Shown in pieces: positions 6,738 through 14,442 of a stretch of DNA of 19,215 nucleotides; positions within the stretch are counted from its first letter, which is position 1; the number at the start of each line of letters is the position of its first letter. The translations under genes were made by a program, and so were the position numbers. Source of the stretch: an uncultured Clostridia bacterium (GTDB lineage: Bacteria; Bacillota; Clostridia; TANB77; CAG-508); contig CANPWI010000011.1 in assembly GCA_947584125.1 (NCBI GenBank), positions 1 to 19,215 of the forward strand, given 5' to 3'. Below the pieces are notes generated by a model, which was given only the letters and a program-made list of their open reading frames with translations, searched no databases and was not told where the DNA came from.

Positions 6738-7706
6738 ATGTACGAACAAATAGATATTTTACTCCCAACTTATAATGGAGAAAAATATTTAAAACAACAA
6801 ATAGAAAGTATATTAAATCAATCATATAAAAATATAAAAATAATTATTTCCGATGATTGCTCTAAAGATAAAACATTAGAAATATTAAAACAATATCAAA
6901 ATAATAAAAATATAGAAATATATTTTCAAGAAAAAAATATTGGTGTAACAAAAAATATAGAATTTTTATTACAAAAAGTTACAGCAAACTATTATATGTT
7001 AGCAGACCAAGATGATATTTGGAAAGTAGAAAAAGTAGAAAAGTCACTGGAAAAATTAAAACAAGAGAATGTGGATTTAGTTTTTGGAGATTTAGAAATA
7101 GTAGATGAAAACTTAAATACTATACATCCTTCATTTAATGACTATATGAAGCTAACTAAAAAAATAAAAAAATATGTACATAGTTATAAGCTTAATTATT
7201 TATATAATTGCATAACAGGGTGTACCATACTTGCTAAAAAAGAAACAATAAAAGATATATTACCAATACCTAAAACCTCAAAACATTTAATTCACGACCA
7301 TTGGATAGGTTTAATTGCAAATTTAAATGGAAAAGTTGCATATATGCCAGAAAAATATATAAAATACAGACAACATGGAACTAACGAAGTTGGAATAGAA
7401 AAAAAATCATATAAATTAGAAAAATTTGAAGAAATTAGAAATTTATTTATTGATGTTAAACTTGGTATTTTTGGAGTATATGTAGAAAATAAAGAAAAAT
7501 TCCCACCAAAAATTCAAAGACAAAATAGTAAAGCATTGAAATATTTCCAAATGCTAAAACAAAAAAAGAATTTTAATTTTAGATATTTTAGTATATTTCA
7601 TAAATTATATAAAACTGAAAGTTTTATGTATTATATAGAAAATTTTATAATTTTAAATTTTCCATGTTTAGGTAAAATAATATTTAAACATATAAAATTA
7701 CATTAA
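6738..7706 (+). CDS. Family-2 glycosyltransferase, paralogue of the preceding gene (322 aa)
   Basis: GT-A glycosyltransferase. I-D-I-L-L-P-T-Y-N (residues 5-13), I-S-D-D-C-S (37-42) and D-Q-D-D-I-W (90-95) are the donor and metal sites; I-H-D-H-W (about 223-227) is the counterpart of H-D-W in the preceding gene. The two proteins also share L-N-Q-(S/T)-Y, Q-E-K-N-I-G-x-T-K and the same placement of the C-terminal aromatic/basic segment ending in F-P-x-x-x-x-x-x-F-K. The match to RgpB-type rhamnosyltransferases is clear in the N-terminal half (Y-N-G-E-K-Y-L-x-x-Q-I-E-S-I). AGGAGTGG at 6726-6733 is the RBS. It has its own promoter although it continues the same locus. Confidence 0.92.
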   Translation: MYEQIDILLPTYNGEKYLKQQIESILNQSYKNIKIIISDDCSKDKTLEILKQYQNNKNIEIYFQEKNIGVTKNIEFLLQKVTANYYMLADQDDIWKVEKVEKSLEKLKQENVDLVFGDLEIVDENLNTIHPSFNDYMKLTKKIKKYVHSYKLNYLYNCITGCTILAKKETIKDILPIPKTSKHLIHDHWIGLIANLNGKVAYMPEKYIKYRQHGTNEVGIEKKSYKLEKFEEIRNLFIDVKLGIFGVYVENKEKFPPKIQRQNSKALKYFQMLKQKKNFNFRYFSIFHKLYKTESFMYYIENFIILNFPCLGKIIFKHIKLH

Positions 7707-7756
7707 ATATAAATTGATTAGAAATAATAAAATAATTAATACTGAAAGGGAAAATA

Positions 7757-8668
7757 ATGGAACAAAAAAAGATTAATAATAAAAAAAGATTCTATGTTGT
7801 ATTAATTTTTATATTAATTATAGCAATATCATTATTTTATTTCCAAAATTATTCACAAAAAAATACTACCTTAACTCAATTATCACCACAAGGAGATAGA
7901 CAAATGATGGGTTACCTAATAAAAACACATCAAGGAAAATTAATTGTAATTGATGGAGGTACTATAGATGATAAAGATCAATTAATAGACCAAATTAATC
8001 AAAATGGCGGAAAAGTAGATGCATGGTTTTTAACACATGCACATGATGACCATGTTGGTGCTTTTACTCAAATAGTAAATAATACAGATATTTTAATTAA
8101 TAAAATTTATGTATCTACAAATGAATTAAGTTGGTATAAACAATATGAACCACAAAGAGCAGATTTTACAGAATATTTTTTAGAAACACTAGAATCAGAA
8201 AAAATAAAAGATAAGGTAGTACAACCAAATATAAATGATATATTTAAAATAGATAATGTACAAGCAGAAATATTAGGAATAAAAAATCCTGAAATTACAG
8301 AAAATCCTGGGAATGAACAAAGTATGGTAATAAAATTTACAACAAACAACAAGAGCTTATTAATTTTAGGAGATACTGGTGAAAAAAGTAGTGAAAAATT
8401 ACTAAAAACACAAAAAGAAAAATTAAAAAGTGATATTTTACAAATAGCTCATCATGGTCAACAAGGTGCAACAAAAGAGCTTTATAAACAAGTAAATCCT
8501 AAAATATGTTTGTGGCCAACACCAGAATGGTTATGGAACAACGATATAGGACAAGGTGAAAATACAGGACCATATAAAACATTTGAAACTAGAGAATGGA
8601 TAAAAGAAATGAATGTAAAGGAAAATTACATAGCAAAAGATGGCAATATTACTATTAATCTTTTTTGA
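7757..8668 (+). CDS. Membrane-anchored ComEC-type metallo-beta-lactamase-fold hydrolase (303 aa)
   Basis: Residues 12-29 are one uncleaved-looking membrane segment after a Lys/Asn-rich N-end, so the catalytic domain is probably outside the cell. Residues 45-300 are a metallo-beta-lactamase fold: H-A-H-D-D-H (residues 94-99) is the H-x-H-x-D-H metal motif, D206 lies in L-I-L-G-D-T-G, and A-H-H-G-Q-Q-G is at 231-237. There is no histidine between residue 100 and 206; instead N-E-Q-S-M-V-I-K-F precedes the Asp, the arrangement seen in the ComEC/Rec2 beta-lactamase domain. It lacks the ComEC channel part. The substrate is unknown; related domains act on nucleic-acid or phosphate esters, and a phosphodiester in the surface polymer is a possible target (inference). 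AAAGGG at 7744-7749 is the likely RBS; 50 bases separate it from the upstream GT2. Confidence 0.88.
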   Translation: MEQKKINNKKRFYVVLIFILIIAISLFYFQNYSQKNTTLTQLSPQGDRQMMGYLIKTHQGKLIVIDGGTIDDKDQLIDQINQNGGKVDAWFLTHAHDDHVGAFTQIVNNTDILINKIYVSTNELSWYKQYEPQRADFTEYFLETLESEKIKDKVVQPNINDIFKIDNVQAEILGIKNPEITENPGNEQSMVIKFTTNNKSLLILGDTGEKSSEKLLKTQKEKLKSDILQIAHHGQQGATKELYKQVNPKICLWPTPEWLWNNDIGQGENTGPYKTFETREWIKEMNVKENYIAKDGNITINLF

Positions 8669-8697
8669 TTGACAAAGAAATATCTAAAGTATAGAAT
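8669..8697 (+). promoter_or_regulatory. Promoter of the ABC exporter operon
   Basis: TTGACA (8669-8674) begins right after the previous stop, with a 17-base spacer and TAGAAT (8692-8697). Start near 8704, leader about 30 bases containing AAAGGAG (8721-8727). Confidence 0.75.
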
Positions 8698-8733
8698 AAA
8701 ATAAAACAGTATCAATTATCAAAGGAGTAAATT

Positions 8734-9525
8734 ATGAATTTTATAAAAACTGCAATGAAAAATAGAAAATTAATTTTTAAGTTAGGAAAGAATGATTTTA
8801 AAAATCGTTTTGCCAATACAAGTTTAGGTGCAATATGGGGATTTTTACAACCATTTGTATTTATGATTACTTATGTAATAGTATTTCAATATATATTAAA
8901 AGTTGGTAGTTCAGGAGACTATCCTTATGTTTCTTGGTTTTTACCAGCTATGTCAATGTGGATGACAGTAAATGATACAATAATTAATGCAAGCAATTCA
9001 ATAAGAGCATATAGCTATTTAGTTAAAAAAGTTGTATTTCCTGTAGATGTTATACCATTAATATCTATAGTATCATCAGCTTATGTGTCATTATTTTTAT
9101 TTTTAATATCAATAGTTGTAAGTTCATTTTTTGGATATATTCCAAATTTATTGGTATTACTTTATTCATTAATTGCAGCATATTGTTTTATAATAGCATT
9201 TACTAGATTTACATCAGCAGTAGTAACATTATTACCAGACTTTTCACAACTTTTAAATATTGTAATGCAAATATTCTTCTGGTTTACACCAATTGTTTGG
9301 AATATACAAATGGTAGCAAATCATCCAACTATTCAAAAAATATTACAATGTATACCATTTTCATACTTAGTAAGTAGTGCAAGACAAGCATTTATAGGTG
9401 AGAATATAATAACAAAAGGACATGGAATATATACAATAATATTTTGGATAATAACTATAATATTATTCATTTGGGGTAACCACATATTCAAGAAAACAAA
9501 GAAAGATTTTGCAGATGTATTATAA
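8734..9525 (+). CDS. Polysaccharide ABC exporter, permease (Wzm/TagG family), 263 aa
   Basis: Membrane half of an ABC-2 type exporter for lipid-linked polysaccharides or teichoic acids. The N-end has the amphipathic segment K-N-D-F-K-N-R-F-A-N-T-S-L-G-A-I-W-G typical of the family, followed by about six hydrophobic segments (roughly residues 30-50, 65-80, 105-130, 138-165, 172-190 and 230-252). Length is normal (about 260 aa). The ATPase follows 28 bases later and completes the pore. AAAGGAG at 8721-8727 fixes the start. In streptococcal rhamnan loci the equivalents are GacD/RgpC; here I keep the family name because the exported polymer is not proven. Confidence 0.94.
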   Translation: MNFIKTAMKNRKLIFKLGKNDFKNRFANTSLGAIWGFLQPFVFMITYVIVFQYILKVGSSGDYPYVSWFLPAMSMWMTVNDTIINASNSIRAYSYLVKKVVFPVDVIPLISIVSSAYVSLFLFLISIVVSSFFGYIPNLLVLLYSLIAAYCFIIAFTRFTSAVVTLLPDFSQLLNIVMQIFFWFTPIVWNIQMVANHPTIQKILQCIPFSYLVSSARQAFIGENIITKGHGIYTIIFWIITIILFIWGNHIFKKTKKDFADVL

Positions 9526-9553
9526 ATTTAATTTTTAAGGAGACATAAATATT

Positions 9554-10900
9554 ATGAGTAAAAATAATGAAGACATGGAGTTAAACGAAATAAAATATGA
9601 AAAACCAGAAAATGAAGAAAATGTTATTGAAATAAGAAATCTAAAAAAAGTATATAAAATGTATGGTAGAAAAAAAGATAGACTATTAGAAATTATATTA
9701 CCAAAATATAAAAAACATACAACTTTTACAGCTATGGAGGATTTTAACTTAGATTTAAAAAAAGGAGAAATACTTGGAATATTAGGTAGAAATGGAGCAG
9801 GAAAATCTACCTTGTTAAAAATGATTACAGGTGTAGCTGTACCTACATCAGGTACTATAAAAATAAATGGTAAAATAAGTTCTCTTTTGGAATTAGGAAC
9901 AGCATTTAATCCAGAACTTACAGGATATGAAAATATTTATCAACATGGCCAAATAATGGGACTTAGTAATGAACAAATTAAAGCAAAAGAACAAGAAATA
10001 ATAGATTTTGCAGATATAGGAGATCACTTAAGTCAACCTGTTAAAACATATTCTTCAGGTATGTTTGCAAGACTTGCATTTGCATGTGCAATAAATGTTG
10101 ATCCAGATATTTTAATAGTTGATGAGGTTTTATCAGTAGGAGATATGGCATTCCAATTAAAATGCTTTAAAAAATTTGAGCAATTTAAGAAAAAAGGAAA
10201 AACAATTCTTTTTGTTACACACAGTATAACAGATGTATTAAATAACTGTAATAGGACAATAATATTACAACATGGAAAAAAAGTATTTGATGGTGATGTA
10301 AAAGAAGGTGTTGAAGAATATAAAAAGCTAATTACCAAAATGAATGATTTAGGTGGAAGTAAAGGAAAAAATAAAATAACCAAAGAAACAATTAAAGCAA
10401 TTTCTGAAAAAGCAAGTTGGAAAAATCATTTTACAATTAACCCAGATATGATTGTATATGGAAATAATGAAGCGGCAATATATGATTATGGAATATTTAA
10501 TAATAAGTCAGAGCCATTAACTATTATAAATAATGATGAAGAGGTATCCATAAAGATGAAAATCCAATTTAATAAAACAGTTAAAAATCCATTAGTATCT
10601 GTAACTATTAAGGATTTTAATGGAAAAGAACTTTGTGGAAATAATACAAACTTTATGGGAATAGATACAGGTATATGTAATGAAAATGATGAGTATATTT
10701 TTGAATTCAAACAAAAATTAAAATTAGCTCCAGGAAAATATACACTATCTATAAGTTGTAATAGATTTGATGAAAATGGAGAATTAATCATAATGAATAG
10801 AAATTATGACGCATTAATATTTGAAATTACATCATATAAAAAAATGGTAGGCTGTTTTGATATGGACCCAAAGGTTACCTTTAAAAAAATTGAAAAATAG
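9554..10900 (+). CDS. Polysaccharide ABC exporter, ATPase with C-terminal Wzt-like domain (448 aa)
   Basis: Energises export with the permease upstream. Residues about 25-262 are the nucleotide-binding domain: Walker A G-R-N-G-A-G-K-S-T (78-86), signature Y-S-S-G-M (166-170), Walker B D-I-L-I-V-D-E (185-191) and switch His H223 in V-T-H-S. The N-domain stretch L-P-K-Y-K-K-H-T-T-F-T-A before the A-loop is typical of Wzt/TagH. Residues about 290-448 are an added beta-rich domain (Y-D-Y-G-I-F-N-N-K-S-E, then L-A-P-G-K-Y-T-L-S-I-S near 391-401) that matches the layout of the Wzt carbohydrate-binding domain, known in Gram-negative O-antigen export to read the capped chain end. AAGGAGA at 9537-9543 is the RBS. 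The next gene starts 9 bases after the stop, with its RBS overlapping the TAG. Confidence 0.93.
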   Translation: MSKNNEDMELNEIKYEKPENEENVIEIRNLKKVYKMYGRKKDRLLEIILPKYKKHTTFTAMEDFNLDLKKGEILGILGRNGAGKSTLLKMITGVAVPTSGTIKINGKISSLLELGTAFNPELTGYENIYQHGQIMGLSNEQIKAKEQEIIDFADIGDHLSQPVKTYSSGMFARLAFACAINVDPDILIVDEVLSVGDMAFQLKCFKKFEQFKKKGKTILFVTHSITDVLNNCNRTIILQHGKKVFDGDVKEGVEEYKKLITKMNDLGGSKGKNKITKETIKAISEKASWKNHFTINPDMIVYGNNEAAIYDYGIFNNKSEPLTIINNDEEVSIKMKIQFNKTVKNPLVSVTIKDFNGKELCGNNTNFMGIDTGICNENDEYIFEFKQKLKLAPGKYTLSISCNRFDENGELIIMNRNYDALIFEITSYKKMVGCFDMDPKVTFKKIEK

Positions 10901-10909
10901 GAGAATATA

Positions 10910-12541
10910 ATGGAATTAGAAAATTGTTCAGAAAAAGAAAATGTAGATGGTTATACATTAGTATTAGAGCAATCAAAAAATAATTTAATAAACTGGTATC
11001 CTTTTGAAAATGAAGCAAAAATATTAGAAATTTCTAGTAAAGAAGATATGATAATAAAGGACAACATAACAAATGTTATAGATATTAAAGAACTAGAAAA
11101 TATAGATATAACTTTTGACTATGTATTAATAATAGATAAGTTGAAAGAAATATATGATAAATTTACTATAATTTCAGAAAAATTAAAAGAAAATGGAAAA
11201 ATACTATTAATAGAAAATAATAAAGCTTCTATAAAAAACATATCTACATCTAAAAAACAAAAAAATTTATATAACTTAAAAGAAATAGAAGAAATTTTGA
11301 ATATAAACGGATATATATATAGAAAAAATTATTATATATTACAAGATTACAAAAAAGTAAATGTTATTTTTACAGACAAGCACTTACCAAATAGTGAAAC
11401 AATAAATCGTAATATAACATTTTATGAAGATGATAGCATTATAACTAATAGGGAAAATGAAATATATAGTGAAATTATAAAATTAGATACTAATCTTTTT
11501 AAATTATTTGTAAATTCATATTTTATAGAATGCAGCAAAAAAGAATTTATAGATAACGGTATAGAATTTGTTTCATACTCTAATATTAGAAGAGAAGAAT
11601 ATAAAATACAAACAATTATAAAAGAACAAAATGTATATAAAACAAATGCAAATAATACATCAAAAGCACATATAGAAGGTATAAAGAAAAATATAGATAT
11701 AATGAAACAAAATAACATAAATACATTAGATGAATATACAGAAACAGAAATAATTAGTAAGTATATAAGAAATAAAGAAAATTTTGAAGAATATTTAATA
11801 AATATGCTTTTAGATAAAAAAATAGACGAAGCAAAACAAATAATAAATAAATTTAAAGATGAATTAAAGCAAAAATTAAATATAACAAATTCTGATAATA
11901 ATGTATTTGATAAATATAATATAAAGTATAATAGTGAAAACATAGATAATTTAACATTTGTAAAATATGGCTTGTGGGATTTAATATTTCAAAATGCTTT
12001 TTTTATAGATAACCAATTTTACTTTTATGACCAAGAATGGTTTGAAGAAAATATGCCTATTGAATTTATTATATACAGAGCATTTAAGTATAGTAGTGAA
12101 ATTAGAAACATATTATCAACACAATATATATATGAGCTTATAGGAATAAAAAAAGAAAATATAACAATTTTTGATGAATTAGATGAAAAATTACAGCTAA
12201 AAATTAGATGTGAAAATAGTTGGAAAGTGCATTCAAATTCGAATTATTATACACAAATAATTGATAGAATAAAAAGCGAAAAAGACCAAATGTATAAGGA
12301 AGCGGTGCAACTATTAAATGAAAAAGACTCAAAAATAAATGCTTTAGAGGAAATCGATAAAAATAGAGATAATGAGATAAATATGTTAAAATCAAATATA
12401 AGTCAAAAAGATACAAAAATAAATGATTTAGAAAAACTTGTAAAAGAGAAACAAGATATTATATCTCAAATAGTAAATTCTAAATCATGGAAAATAACAA
12501 AACCATTAAGAAAACTTAGAGGTTTAAATAAAGGAGAATAG
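10910..12541 (+). CDS. Methyltransferase-like + kinase-like + coiled-coil protein (543 aa), WbdD-like architecture
   Basis: Residues 20-110 look like a class I SAM-methyltransferase core: N-L-I-N-W-Y-P-F (25-32), strand A-K-I-L-E-I (36-41), F-D-Y-V-L-I-I-D (69-76) and L-K-E-N-G-K-I-L-L-I-E-N (92-103). The glycine-rich SAM loop after the first strand is replaced by S-S-K-E-D, so activity is doubtful. Residues about 195-400 fit a protein-kinase/APH-like fold: V-Y-K (K244) as beta-3 Lys, E256 in H-I-E as helix-C Glu, D357-x4-N362 in W-D-L-I-F-Q-N as catalytic loop, and D374-Q-E as the metal Asp. Residues about 445-520 are a heptad-like coiled coil, and the end has S-K-S-W-K-I-T-K-P-L-R-K-L, a basic tail seen in polysaccharide enzymes. 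WbdD, which caps and measures O-antigen chains, has the same order of parts. Placement between the exporter ATPase and the two-domain GT supports a chain-end or chain-length role (inference). RBS AGGAGA overlaps the upstream stop. Confidence 0.75.
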   Translation: MELENCSEKENVDGYTLVLEQSKNNLINWYPFENEAKILEISSKEDMIIKDNITNVIDIKELENIDITFDYVLIIDKLKEIYDKFTIISEKLKENGKILLIENNKASIKNISTSKKQKNLYNLKEIEEILNINGYIYRKNYYILQDYKKVNVIFTDKHLPNSETINRNITFYEDDSIITNRENEIYSEIIKLDTNLFKLFVNSYFIECSKKEFIDNGIEFVSYSNIRREEYKIQTIIKEQNVYKTNANNTSKAHIEGIKKNIDIMKQNNINTLDEYTETEIISKYIRNKENFEEYLINMLLDKKIDEAKQIINKFKDELKQKLNITNSDNNVFDKYNIKYNSENIDNLTFVKYGLWDLIFQNAFFIDNQFYFYDQEWFEENMPIEFIIYRAFKYSSEIRNILSTQYIYELIGIKKENITIFDELDEKLQLKIRCENSWKVHSNSNYYTQIIDRIKSEKDQMYKEAVQLLNEKDSKINALEEIDKNRDNEINMLKSNISQKDTKINDLEKLVKEKQDIISQIVNSKSWKITKPLRKLRGLNKGE

Positions 12542-12546
12542 ATAAT

Positions 12547-14442
12547 ATGAGAATAAGAGATAAACTATTTCCAGAAGGAACTAAAATAAGAAAAATTTTA
12601 AGATATGGAGCATTATTAGTAAAAAAAATAAATTTTAGAAATATAAAAAAACTATTTAGACTTATAAAGAATGAAGGAATAAAAACAACAATAAAAAGTA
12701 TAAAAGCAAATTTAACAGGTGCAAATAATAAAGTAATTGAAGACTTAAATGATATTTATCAAGAATGGATTAAAAATAATGAACCAACACAAAAAGAAAT
12801 AGAAATGCAAAGAAAACATGTATTTAAAATTAATCCAAAAATAAGTCTTTTAGTTCCAATGTATAATACCCCTTATAATTTCTTTAAGGAATTGGTAGAA
12901 TGTTTAATTAATCAAACTTATACAAATTGGGAATTATGCTTAGCAGATGGTAGTCCTGAGCAAGATAAAAGCTTAGAAGAAATTTATAAGTCTGATGACA
13001 GAATTAAATATAAATTTTTAGGAGAAAATAAAGGAATTGCAGGAAATACTAATGAATGTATAAAAATGGCCACAGGTGATTATATTGCCCTATTTGACCA
13101 TGATGATTTATTACCAGTATTTTCTTTATATGAAGTAGTAAAATGTATAAATGAAAATCCAGAGGTAGAATTTATATATACTGATGAAGACAAAATAACA
13201 ACACTTGATAAACCAAGATTTAACCCACATTTTAAACCAGATTTTTCACTTGACTTTTTAAGAGCAAATAACTACATATGTCATTTTAGTATATTCAAAA
13301 AAGAATTAATGGACAAGCTAGAAGGAGAAAGAGCAAAATATGATGGAGCACAAGATTTTGATATTATATTGAGAATGGCAGAAAATACTCAAAATATAAT
13401 ACATATACCAAAAGTATTATATCATTGGAGAGTACATCCTAATTCCACAGCACAAGCAGGAGGAAATGCAAAACCTTATGCATTTGAAGCAGGAATATAT
13501 GCTGTACAAGATCATTTAGAAAGAGTTGGACTAAAAGGAAAAGTAACACATGGTGCAACACTTGGAACATATAGAGTTAAGTATGAGTTTGAAGGAACAC
13601 CAAAAGTTTCTATAGTAATACCAAATAAAGACGAAAAAGATACATTGAAAAAATGTATAGATTCAATATTAAAGAAAACTACATATAAAAATTACGAAAT
13701 AATTATTGTTGAAAATAATAGTCAAACAGATGAAATATGGGAATATTATAAAGAATTAGAAAACAACAGTAAAATTAAAGTAGTAAAATATGAAGAAGAG
13801 GGATTTAATTATTCAAAAATCATAAATCTAGGTGTAAGAAATAGTGAAGGAGAATATATAGTTCAATTAAATAATGATACAGAAGTAGAAACAGAAGATT
13901 GGATTGAAGATATGCTAGGATTTGCAGCAAGAGAAGATGTCGGAGCTGTTGGAGTAAAATTATTTTACCCAGACAATACAATTCAACATGCAGGAATTAT
14001 AATAGGTGTTGACAATGTTGCTACACATTTATTTAGAGGACTACCAAGACATCTACATGGATATTTTGCAAGAGAAAGTACAATACAAGATTTTAGTGCT
14101 GTAACAGCAGCTTGTATGATGGCAAAAAAATCAATATATGAAGAAGTAGGATATATGTCAGAAGATTTACCAGTTGCATTTAACGATTTAGATTTCTGCT
14201 TAAAAATAAGACAAAAAGGAAAATTAATTGTATATGATCCATTCGTTACATTTACTCATTATGAATCTAAAACAAGAGGATATGAAGACACACCAGAAAA
14301 AATAGAAAGATTTAATCAAGAAATAGAAAAATTTAAAAATAGATGGAAAGATATATACGAAAAAGGAGATCCATATTATAATCCTAATTTTAGTGATAAA
14401 TCACATGATTATGGAATAAAAAATTGGAGAGTTATTAAATGA
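12547..14442 (+). CDS. Two-domain family-2 glycosyltransferase (631 aa)
   Basis: Large polymer-building glycosyltransferase with two GT-A modules in one chain. Residues 1-90 are basic and helical. Module 1 spans about 97-300: I-S-L-L-V-P-M-Y-N (99-107), D-H-D-D (184-187) as metal site, and a W-R-V-H region at 294-297. Module 2 spans about 350-585: V-S-I-V-I-P-N-K-D (354-362), N-N-D (442-444) as DXD equivalent, F-N-D-L-D-F-C (545-551) and H-Y-E-S-K-T-R-G (571-578). This layout matches O-antigen/rhamnan enzymes with paired GT2 domains, comparable with GacG/RgpF-neighbour proteins; the two sites would add sugars with different linkages (inference). GGAG at 12533-12536 lies inside the end of the upstream gene; the stop overlaps the next start (ATGA), so translation is coupled on both sides. 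Confidence 0.92.
   Translation: MRIRDKLFPEGTKIRKILRYGALLVKKINFRNIKKLFRLIKNEGIKTTIKSIKANLTGANNKVIEDLNDIYQEWIKNNEPTQKEIEMQRKHVFKINPKISLLVPMYNTPYNFFKELVECLINQTYTNWELCLADGSPEQDKSLEEIYKSDDRIKYKFLGENKGIAGNTNECIKMATGDYIALFDHDDLLPVFSLYEVVKCINENPEVEFIYTDEDKITTLDKPRFNPHFKPDFSLDFLRANNYICHFSIFKKELMDKLEGERAKYDGAQDFDIILRMAENTQNIIHIPKVLYHWRVHPNSTAQAGGNAKPYAFEAGIYAVQDHLERVGLKGKVTHGATLGTYRVKYEFEGTPKVSIVIPNKDEKDTLKKCIDSILKKTTYKNYEIIIVENNSQTDEIWEYYKELENNSKIKVVKYEEEGFNYSKIINLGVRNSEGEYIVQLNNDTEVETEDWIEDMLGFAAREDVGAVGVKLFYPDNTIQHAGIIIGVDNVATHLFRGLPRHLHGYFARESTIQDFSAVTAACMMAKKSIYEEVGYMSEDLPVAFNDLDFCLKIRQKGKLIVYDPFVTFTHYESKTRGYEDTPEKIERFNQEIEKFKNRWKDIYEKGDPYYNPNFSDKSHDYGIKNWRVIK

Noticed and set aside
10033..10791. 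Two minus-strand open frames (116 and 101 codons)
   Set aside because: Opposite the conserved exporter ATPase gene and without RBS; shadows of the real frame.
11422..11943. Minus-strand open frame of 173 codons, hydrophobic
   Set aside because: Lies opposite the 543-aa protein. Runs of Ile, Phe, Leu and Ser are what reversed A-rich codons give; there is no start signal.
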